A model generated the notes under the pieces. That model saw only the letters and a list, made by a program, of their open reading frames with translations, was not told the DNA's origin and did no database searches. From NCBI GenBank assembly GCA_025060275.1, contig JANXCJ010000077.1:1-8826 (forward strand): 8,826 nucleotides of DNA, written 5' to 3'. Shown here piece after piece: positions 1 through 5,822 of the stretch. The DNA comes from Bacteroidia bacterium. GTDB taxonomy: Bacteria; Bacteroidota; Bacteroidia; SpSt-205. Both the position numbers and the translations under genes were made by a program. How positions within the stretch are numbered: the stretch's first letter is position 1; each line of letters begins with the position of its first letter.

Positions 1-246
1 TTCAAGCCAGCCACTCTCCTCAATCCTAAAGCAAAGGGTACCCTTATCGTAGCGAATAAAGGCGAAGCTCCTGCTTCTACTATTCGCATACTTCTCTCCT
101 ATTTGGACAAAGAGAAAAGGGTAAAGCAGACGGATACCTTAGAGATAGCGCTATTGAAGCCTAATGAAGAGGCAAGCTTCCCTCTCAAAGCACCTATAGA
201 CGGAGTCAAGGAAGTTACAGCCCAGATTTTATCCTACGCCCCCTAA
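1..246 (+). CDS. C-terminal end of an unrecognised protein (partial, 5' end outside window)
   Basis: An open frame runs from the first base to a TAA at 244-246 and gives 81 residues. I do not recognise the family. The visible piece is rich in alternating hydrophobic and charged residues (for example GTLIVANKGEAP, then RILLSYLD) and ends a few residues after VTAQILSYAP. This resembles the last beta-sandwich (CARDB/Ig-like) domain of an exported or surface protein, but that is an impression from pattern only. Its stop overlaps the start of the next gene by one base (TAATG), so it is probably the upstream member of the same operon and translation of the two is probably coupled. Codon use resembles that of the following genes. 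It is very likely coding; its function is unknown. Confidence 0.7.
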   Translation, partial: FKPATLLNPKAKGTLIVANKGEAPASTIRILLSYLDKEKRVKQTDTLEIALLKPNEEASFPLKAPIDGVKEVTAQILSYAP

Positions 247-944
247 TGCGTGGATACTGGAAAGCCTCACTCAGCCCAGCTTATAATTTCTTTTTCTCTA
301 TATTTCTCTTAGTAGGATATGAGGGACTTCTTCGCCTGACGGGGAATCCAAGCGGAGAAAGAAACTTAGTGGATATATGGCTCACTCGGCTTCTCAGCTG
401 GGCATCGCCCTATGAATGGGTCATATCCTTAGCTATATTCTTGTTGGGATTAGCCTATGTGTATGGTATTCGCAAAGAGAATACTCCTCTTACAGGGTGG
501 GTTCTCGTTGTAATGCTAGTGGAAGCAGCAGCCTGGGGATTTCTCCTCTATAGGCTTCTTCCTATCCTTACTCAGACATTCTTACCTACCTCAGCACAGC
601 TAAATCTGCTCTCGGCGAATTTTTGGGAAGCCACAGCACTGTGTATGGGAGCCGGATTTTATGAGGAGCTTTTTTTTCGGGTAGTCTTAGTAGAGGGACT
701 TCTCCTACTTTTCACAGGGCTTCAAGCTCGGAAGAGCTCCGCCTTTCATTATGTAGCTGCATGGATACTTTCCGCAATAATTTTTTCTCTATGCCACTTT
801 ATTTACGAAAAGCCCAGTCAATATGCTTTCTTTTATCGCTCTCTTTTTGGGCTTTTTATGAGCGGTCTATATATTTTGAGAGGATTTGGTATTACAGCTT
901 GGGCACATGCTCTTTATGACATGGGCGTCCTATGGTGGAGTTAG
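246..944 (+). CDS. CPBP-family (CAAX/Abi) intramembrane metalloprotease
   Basis: The product is 232 residues with several hydrophobic helices (about 13-30, 57-75, 83-103, 145-158, 168-186, 197-212). It carries the three motifs of the CPBP/Rce1-like family inside its membrane segments: EELFFR (E140, E141, R145), FSLCH (F180, H184) and HALYD (H221, D225). In this family the Glu and His residues form the active site in the lipid bilayer, and members cleave prenylated or other membrane substrates or support bacteriocin immunity. The substrate here cannot be inferred. The ATG overlaps the upstream stop (TAATG) and no strong Shine-Dalgarno is visible, so translation probably depends on coupling. 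The 3' end overlaps the MurF-Alr start by 13 bases. All three motifs are intact, so the enzyme is probably active. The family call is firm; the biological role is open. Confidence 0.88.
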   Translation: MRGYWKASLSPAYNFFFSIFLLVGYEGLLRLTGNPSGERNLVDIWLTRLLSWASPYEWVISLAIFLLGLAYVYGIRKENTPLTGWVLVVMLVEAAAWGFLLYRLLPILTQTFLPTSAQLNLLSANFWEATALCMGAGFYEELFFRVVLVEGLLLLFTGLQARKSSAFHYVAAWILSAIIFSLCHFIYEKPSQYAFFYRSLFGLFMSGLYILRGFGITAWAHALYDMGVLWWS

Positions 945-3271
945 GGCGCTCCTGGTCAGGAGCAGAGCTTGCACAAATTTTAGGCGGTATACCTTCTGAA
1001 AAGGCTACAGAGCTTGAGCTAAAAGCAATAGCTTGGGATACTCGCCGGATGCACTCTCGCATTCCCTCTCTCTTCATAGCCCTGAGAGGAGCACGGGACG
1101 GACATGCATATATACCCCAAGCATTTAAGCTCGGCGCTCTTCTCTGCCTGACCGAGCAACCCTTAGAAAAGGGGCTCCCCTACATCCAGGTAAAAGATAC
1201 CTGGGAAGCCCTTTTCCGCTGGGCCAAGGTATGGCGAGACTCCCTCCCCTATCCCATCGTAGGTATCACAGGGAAACTCGGAAAAACCTGGGTAAAAGAA
1301 TGGCTCGCCTACCTTTTAGAAGGACAGTTTAGGATAGTGCGAAGCCCGGGCAGCTTCAATAGCCGGCTAGGCGTACCCCTCAGTCTCCTGACCTTCCCTC
1401 CTCAGGCAGAAATAGGTCTCATAGAGGTAGCCATATCTCATCCTCAAGAAATGCCCCCTATGGGGACCCTTGTAGAGCCTGAGTATGGGGTTCTTACGAG
1501 CTTAGGGGGCTCTCAACTAAATGCGCAAGCCTACCTTCCCTTTTTCCACAAGAGCCGCTGGCTTTCTGTCCTATGGGAAGACTCTGTAAGCGTTCCTTTT
1601 ACACGTATGTATAGGGTGGGACCGTTTCCTGAGGGGGACTTCGGGTGGGAAAAACTCAATGCCCGAGGAGAGGGGTACTGGCATCTGCCCGATGGAGGCA
1701 AGGTGCACCTAAAGCTCCCAGAAGGGGGACAAGCCGTCTGGCAAAATGCTATCTTAGCTGCCTCCGTAGCCTACTTATTAGGCTGTAAAATAGAATATCT
1801 AAAAGAAAGGCTTGCCTCCTTCCCCCCCCTTCCTCAGCGACTCCACTGGGTTTATGATGTAGAGGGTCGTTTCTGGCTCAACGATACCTATCATGCAGAC
1901 TTTACTTCCATAGGGGCAGCCCTAGATGAATTCCAAACCCTCCCCATCACGCCCAAGACTATTATCCTCACTGATTTCCCTCCTTACACGAAGGAAGCTC
2001 ACGAGAGAGTAGTAGATCGCCTTAAGGGCGAATTTAGCCCTGAGCAAGTGCATCTTATCGGACCCATCTTCCACAGTATAGGATGGGGGAATACTTATCA
2101 AGACAGAGAGGCTTTCCTTCGCACAGCTTCCCTGAGGGGCAAAGCCTTTCTCATCAAAGGCAGCCGCAGATACAAAATGGAGGAGGTTCTCTCTCATCTT
2201 ACAGGCTACGGATTAGCCCCTGAGCTAAAGATGGATTGGGAGAAGATATATCGCAATCTCACTCACCTTCGCACGCATTTGCCCCCTACGACACGCATCT
2301 TGGCTATGCTCAAGGCAGAAGCCTACGGCGGAGGAGACCTCCTCATGGCAAATTTCCTCCAACGGCAGGGCGTAGATTATATCGGCGTAGCTTATACCCA
2401 AGAAGCCCTTCGCCTGCGCAGCGTGGGAATCACCTTGCCTATATTAGTTTTTTATCCAAGTAGGGAGTCTGTAACCCTATTCAAAGAAAAGGGCTTAGAA
2501 GCAGCCGTAGGTACTTGGGATGCCTTGAAGTACTGGGCTGGGGAAGAAGTGCCTATCCATGTAGAATTTGATATAGGGATGGGACGCATGGGCTTTCTCC
2601 CCGAAGAGCTCTCAGCAGTAATAGAGCTTCTCCAGCAACGCAGCGCACGCGTAAAAGGGCTATTTTCCCACCTGCCTGCCCCCGAAAGACCCCAAGACAG
2701 CCGAGTAAAGCTTCAGTTGAAAATCTTCTCAAACCTTTACAGTGCCTTTAAGTCTGTCTTTCCACAGGCAACTGGACATTTGCTAAATACCGCTGGTATT
2801 CTACACATAGGAGCTTCAGCCGCATATGATATGGTGCGAGTAGGAATTGGTCTGTACGGAATAGGCCCTGAGTTAGAAGAGGCTACCGCTTTGTATGCTC
2901 CGATCATTAGGATACAATCCTATGCGCCAGGGACTTACCTCAACTATAGCTTTCGCAGTTCGCTCCCCCAAGGAGGAAGGGTAGCTACCGTGGCCTTAGG
3001 ATACGGAGACGGCCTTATGAGGGATTGGGCTGAAAAGGGCGGTTATGTATTTGTACAGGGATACCCAGCCCCGATTCTACCCCCTTTGAACATGGACCTC
3101 ATGCTCATAAAGTTACCTCCCTGTGAAGTAGAAGTAGGGGATAAGGTAGAAGTATGGGGTCCCAGCCGCTCCCTCGCCCAGTTAGCCTCAGAAATGGGCA
3201 CCTCCCCCTACGAAGTAATAGTCAGGCTCTCTCATCGGGTACGACGCGTCTATACCTGGGGAGGTATATGA
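932..3271 (+). CDS. MurF-like / alanine racemase fusion protein
   Basis: The product is 779 residues with two parts. Residues 1-435 follow the MurF order: an N-terminal domain with DTRR (36-39) and the LFIALRGARDGH block, a P-loop-like GITGKLGKT (111-119), a central domain, NDTYHADF (317-324), and a C-terminal domain ending in LIKGSRRYKMEEVL. Residues 436-779 are a fold-type III alanine racemase. It has the PLP lysine K461 in LKAEAYGGGD, FDIGMGRMGF (546-555), HLLNT (616-620), RVGIGLYG (636-643), the catalytic-tyrosine motif GYGDG (Y691), and NMD (720-722). The racemase interconverts L- and D-alanine in the cytoplasm for peptidoglycan. Such fusions are known in Bacteroidota. The MurF half departs from ligase consensus: P-loop S and N are K115 and L116, the TNIGxAH block reads TSLGGSQ, and the usual H before the ATP-site Asn is Q267. 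It may therefore be non-catalytic. The ATG lies inside the upstream gene and the TGA overlaps the next ATG. Confidence 0.93.
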   Translation: MVELGRSWSGAELAQILGGIPSEKATELELKAIAWDTRRMHSRIPSLFIALRGARDGHAYIPQAFKLGALLCLTEQPLEKGLPYIQVKDTWEALFRWAKVWRDSLPYPIVGITGKLGKTWVKEWLAYLLEGQFRIVRSPGSFNSRLGVPLSLLTFPPQAEIGLIEVAISHPQEMPPMGTLVEPEYGVLTSLGGSQLNAQAYLPFFHKSRWLSVLWEDSVSVPFTRMYRVGPFPEGDFGWEKLNARGEGYWHLPDGGKVHLKLPEGGQAVWQNAILAASVAYLLGCKIEYLKERLASFPPLPQRLHWVYDVEGRFWLNDTYHADFTSIGAALDEFQTLPITPKTIILTDFPPYTKEAHERVVDRLKGEFSPEQVHLIGPIFHSIGWGNTYQDREAFLRTASLRGKAFLIKGSRRYKMEEVLSHLTGYGLAPELKMDWEKIYRNLTHLRTHLPPTTRILAMLKAEAYGGGDLLMANFLQRQGVDYIGVAYTQEALRLRSVGITLPILVFYPSRESVTLFKEKGLEAAVGTWDALKYWAGEEVPIHVEFDIGMGRMGFLPEELSAVIELLQQRSARVKGLFSHLPAPERPQDSRVKLQLKIFSNLYSAFKSVFPQATGHLLNTAGILHIGASAAYDMVRVGIGLYGIGPELEEATALYAPIIRIQSYAPGTYLNYSFRSSLPQGGRVATVALGYGDGLMRDWAEKGGYVFVQGYPAPILPPLNMDLMLIKLPPCEVEVGDKVEVWGPSRSLAQLASEMGTSPYEVIVRLSHRVRRVYTWGGI
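3258..3264 (+). promoter_or_regulatory. Shine-Dalgarno-like GGGGAGG that supports the start at 3268
   Basis: A purine-rich GGGGAGG sits three bases before the ATG at 3268. It helps choose this start over the in-frame ATG at 3154, which would lie deep inside the fusion gene. The same bases also encode Trp-Gly-Gly at the end of the racemase, so the match could be coincidental. The spacing is shorter than usual, and many Bacteroidota rely little on Shine-Dalgarno pairing. Confidence 0.4.
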
Positions 3272-4449
3272 GGCTCCAATCACTCACCTTCATTATATCA
3301 GTCGGGCTAAGCCAAGGTACCTCGCTGCCAGACTCCCTCAATGTAATTCAGCAGCTTCAATACCATGTAAAAAAGCTGTGTAGTTTTAAAGGGAGAGGCC
3401 ATGGCACAAAAGGAGCTCAGCAGACAATAAAGTACATTTCTAAGACTCTTAGGCGCATGGGATATTCTCCCCAGACTCAAAGCTTTCTTGTATCTGTGCA
3501 TCTCTTCACTAAGGTTGAAGTAGAAGTGAAAGAAGGTAGCAATTGGAGAAAATGGAAGGAAGGGATAGATTTCATCCCTGCGGGAGACTGCCCCTCCATA
3601 AGAGGCACCTGGAAAGTGGATACAATCCCTCAGACAGGTCATGCCTGGTGGGTCAATTCAACCCTCTCAGAAGAAGCTGTCCAAGAGATTGCGCAAAAAA
3701 GTGGCGTCTCTCTCCTACTTCTCCCTCGTTCCAAGCTTATTGCTAGTATCGCCCCAAAACCAGGTCCTTTACCGCTGCTGTACGTACAGGAGCGCTCTTC
3801 CTTCCCTCTAGAAGTGCGCCTTTCTATAAAGACTTATACCTGTAATACCACTGCTTGGAATGTCTATGCATACTTAGAAGGGGAAAGCTCAGACTCTGCT
3901 TGGGTGGTGGGAGCCCATTACGATCATTTAGGGCGCATAGGAAAAGCTACTTTCTGGGGCGCAAATGATAATGCTTCAGGTGTAGCATTCCTACTCGTTT
4001 TAGCTGATCGCCTTAAGAAGGCGAGATGCCCTTATGGTATATGGTTTGTTGCATTTGGAGCCGAGGAATTAGGCCTCATAGGCTCTCATAGATGGGTAAT
4101 GACGCCTCCTTGCGCCTTAGACAGACTACGGGGGATGATCAACTTTGACCTATTAGGCTTCGGCGAAAAGGGCGTAGCAGTAGTAGGAGCGGCAGACCAG
4201 CCATTATTTTGGCAGCGCATACAGCAAGCTCGCTTGCAAATAAACTGGGATCCCCCTCTTCTACTGCGTCCTATGGCTCCTAATAGCGATCAATATCCTT
4301 TCTGGCTCAGAGGGGTACCCGCTTTGTTTTTTTATCTTCTTGGGGGGCCAAGGTATTACCATGACATTTATGATAAACCTCATACGCTCACTTGGCATGC
4401 CGCCTATCCCTTTCTGACATGGATGGAAAAAACTCTTCTCACACCCTAA
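3268..4449 (+). CDS. M28-family zinc aminopeptidase, probably exported
   Basis: From the ATG at 3268 the product is 393 residues. The N-terminus (Arg2, then the hydrophobic LTFIISVGL) looks like a short signal peptide, so it probably acts in the periplasm or outside the cell. The C-terminal half has the full co-catalytic two-zinc set of M28 peptidases: H217 and D219 in GAHYDH, bridging D234 in GANDNASG, E266-E267 in GAEELG (general base and ligand), D294 in NFD, and H365 in YYHDIYD. The preceding TAWNVYAYLEG (195-205) is the usual lead-in strand. Residues 20-190 form a less conserved N-terminal region. Family members remove N-terminal residues from peptides; substrate preference cannot be read here. 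The ATG overlaps the racemase stop (ATGA), so this is the last gene of the coupled operon. An upstream in-frame ATG at 3154 would add 38 non-signal residues and is unlikely to be used. Confidence 0.9.
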   Translation: MRLQSLTFIISVGLSQGTSLPDSLNVIQQLQYHVKKLCSFKGRGHGTKGAQQTIKYISKTLRRMGYSPQTQSFLVSVHLFTKVEVEVKEGSNWRKWKEGIDFIPAGDCPSIRGTWKVDTIPQTGHAWWVNSTLSEEAVQEIAQKSGVSLLLLPRSKLIASIAPKPGPLPLLYVQERSSFPLEVRLSIKTYTCNTTAWNVYAYLEGESSDSAWVVGAHYDHLGRIGKATFWGANDNASGVAFLLVLADRLKKARCPYGIWFVAFGAEELGLIGSHRWVMTPPCALDRLRGMINFDLLGFGEKGVAVVGAADQPLFWQRIQQARLQINWDPPLLLRPMAPNSDQYPFWLRGVPALFFYLLGGPRYYHDIYDKPHTLTWHAAYPFLTWMEKTLLTP

Positions 4450-4747
4450 TGTAGAATTCGCCTATCCTATATGACTGGGCTGCCTAATCTAATCAGTAGA
4501 ATTAGATAAAGCTGCCGAGGCGAAGGAGTTTCGTCGCTCAGGAGTACTACCACATCTGTACAGGAAGCGAGGAGAGCAGGTCAGAACAGCTTGCTAAAAG
4601 CGACTCACAGCGATGTATGCCTAGCCGGACCGAAAGATAGCACGCAAAACGCCTATGCTTTCGCTGCCCAAGTAATCCCTCTAAGATGAGGGCTAACTCT
4701 TATGAGACGCCCTACTCCTTGGTTTTCTTTTAGAAAAAATAAACGCA
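4450..4747. other. Gene-free stretch after the operon, with nested inverted repeats
   Basis: No convincing reading frame is present. Several inverted repeats are visible on the + strand. TTCGCCT (4457-4463) can pair with AGGCGAA (4518-4524) and encloses ATCTAAT (4487-4493) / ATTAGAT (4501-4507) with a 7-base loop. Further on, CCCTC (4677-4681) / GAGGG (4688-4692) competes with AGGGC (4689-4693) / GCCCT (4709-4713), the latter enclosing CTC-TTAT-GAG. None is followed by a T-run, so they are not classical intrinsic terminators. They could be part of a folded RNA, the operon's 3' untranslated region, or chance. I cannot match the stretch to tmRNA, RNase P, SRP RNA or a tRNA. Confidence 0.35.
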
Positions 4748-4885
4748 TCACCTCTCTTTCCCTTTCTCTACTAACTTGGCATCCCACAGACGTGCCGACA
4801 CCAGTTCTAATACCGCCTCATACACTGCTCTTTGCTACAATGTATCAACTCATGGTGCTCAATTTGAGAAAATATCTATTTCATC
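4748..4885 (-). pseudogene. Decayed copy of the 3' end of an Eco57I-like DNA methyltransferase gene
   Basis: Read on the - strand from 4885, the frame gives DEIDIF, a stretch with three stop codons, and then QRAVYEAVLELVSARL followed by WDAKLVEKGKER and a TGA at 4748-4750. The intact methyltransferase at 7522-8826 ends with DEIVFFVLGLNPSERK, AVYEAVVELVSARL and a similar basic tail (about 29 bases from ..KGEKR to its own stop). The VYEAV-ELVSARL core differs at one residue out of 13, in the same order and at nearly the same spacing (about three codons more here). The bases agree as well, including a shared 14-base GTGTATGAGGCGGT. Just upstream, RQIVSYDEI may correspond to REQIDEI of the intact gene. 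Farther upstream I cannot follow the similarity. This is a non-functional fragment of a paralogous or duplicated gene. Confidence 0.72.
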
Positions 4886-5299
4886 ATAGGACACTATCTG
4901 TCTACAGTACTAACAAAAAAGGCATCTCTGAGCACCCTGGTAACTCTATAGTCATCAATCCACCCAGAATTCCACGGCATTTCCATGTCCTTACTTTCCT
5001 CTAATATACTCCTGACTACATGACCTAATCTCTCTTTATAAGCGCTATACTTCGTGCTAAGATAGAGCACTTTGATTCTCTGCAATTATATCTCTACGAA
5101 ACTAGCATTAGATATCTCAGCACCTTCCTGGCGGGCCCCTCCTCTTATCAGCTTTTAGCCCCCCTCTACTCCCAGGAAGGTAATAACCTTACTCAAGAGA
5201 CTCACAGCTATAGCAGTGCAGCGGGGCGAAGACAGAATAATCCCACTCAAAAGCCCTATGATAGCATAGATACACTCGTTGAGTATCGTACGTAATCTC
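4886..5299. other. Gene-free stretch between two gene remnants
   Basis: I see no gene I can support here. The - strand holds an open stretch of about 63 codons (4894-5085, TTG start) whose product resembles nothing I recognise. It may be an earlier, unrecognisable part of the methyltransferase remnant or pure chance. The most distinct structure is the inverted repeat at 5122-5190, listed separately. Confidence 0.3.
5122..5190. repeat. 10-bp perfect inverted repeat with an adjoining second palindrome
   Basis: ACCTTCCTGG (5122-5131) and CCAGGAAGGT (5172-5181) are exact reverse complements separated by 40 bases. The end of the right arm, AAGGT (5177-5181), pairs again with ACCTT (5186-5190) over the 4-base loop AATA. 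The right arm therefore has two possible partners. The enclosed 40 bases are pyrimidine-rich on the + strand. It could be a hairpin RNA, the ends of a tiny non-autonomous element, or the scar of a lost one. Confidence 0.5.
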
Positions 5300-5712
5300 T
5301 AGTTTTGTGGTCGCTCGTGCAGGTAGGGTCGGACTGTGAGTGCATCTTGCTAAGACTCTGCTCCTTAAGTCTGCGGTTATGTTCATAAAGAGCCTTTACC
5401 GCACTACCAGAGCTAGGATGAGCTACAGGAGTGATGATAAGCGATATGCGCATGCGTGGAATCTATAGGCAGTCCTACCAGTTGGACGCCTAAGGCTTCA
5501 AAGTCCTTCTGCCGGCGAGCAAAAGCTACAAACTCCGTAGTGCAGACAGGGGTAAAGTCGGCTGGATGGCTAAAAAGCACTACCCACTTACCCTGCAGGT
5601 CGGATAGCCGAGGTTCTCCGTGGGTCGTTTGGGCGGTAAAGTCTGGGGCAGGCTCTTGAGCCGAGGTAGGGTGCTGGTCTCTGTCATGCCACAGAGTTAC
5701 ATGAGCCGACAT
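5300..5712 (-). pseudogene. Peroxiredoxin (Prx6/1-Cys type) pseudogene
   Basis: From an ATG at 5712 the - strand encodes a clear peroxiredoxin N-terminal half. It shows PDFTAQTTHGE, WVVLFSHPADFTPVCTTE with the peroxidatic cysteine C57 and Thr54 of the PxxxTxxC site, then FARRQKDFEALGVQLVGLPIDSTHAHIAY. After residue 92 the frame runs into unrelated sequence and a TAG at 5413-5415. In another - strand frame, AHPSSGSAVKALYEHN (about 5376-5423) resembles the later family segment around HPxxSxxxxVRAxxxIxP. SDHKT (about 5301-5315) may be what is left of the C-terminal SDKHKVATP block. Family members are about 210-220 residues, so roughly 40 residues appear to be missing between the two parts, together with a frameshift. 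The product would have scavenged peroxides in the cytoplasm; as it stands it is broken. The N-terminal assignment is firm, the downstream pieces are tentative. Confidence 0.8.
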
Positions 5713-5806
5713 TCTTCTGAAGCTACCACTTCATAGGCATGCTATTGATGGCTTGCTTATGCTCTACTCTGAGAGAGCTCATAAAGCATCTATTGTTGAA
5801 ACATTA

Positions 5807-5814
5807 TACCTTTG
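5807..5814 (+). promoter_or_regulatory. Possible Bacteroidota-type -7 element TACCTTTG
   Basis: TACCTTTG fits the TAnnTTTG -7 consensus described for Bacteroidota and lies eight bases before the ATG at 5823. A transcript from it would have almost no leader. No good TTTG -33 element is seen at the expected distance, although TTGTTG lies upstream. The opposite strand at the same place reads TATAAT, so the match could be fortuitous. Weak call. Confidence 0.25.
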
Positions 5815-5822
5815 TTTCACAT

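Noticed and set aside
3154..3267. Upstream start (ATG 3154) for the M28 peptidase
   Set aside because: It would overlap the racemase by 118 bases and place 38 polar residues before the signal peptide; ATG 3268 with the ATGA overlap fits better.
4635..4690. tmRNA-like tag reading (one frame gives NAYAFAA followed by CAA, then a CCCTC/GAGGG hairpin)
   Set aside because: No stop follows the tag in that frame, no tRNA-like 5' end or TTCGA T-loop with CCA end is found nearby, and the resume-codon context does not fit.
4702..5004. Open + strand frame of 100 codons
   Set aside because: It lies opposite the methyltransferase remnant, has no recognisable domain, and its amino-acid make-up looks like an antisense shadow.
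4894..5085. Open - strand frame of 63 codons (TTG start)
   Set aside because: No family resemblance and no clear ribosome binding site; at most an unrecognisable piece of the neighbouring remnant.
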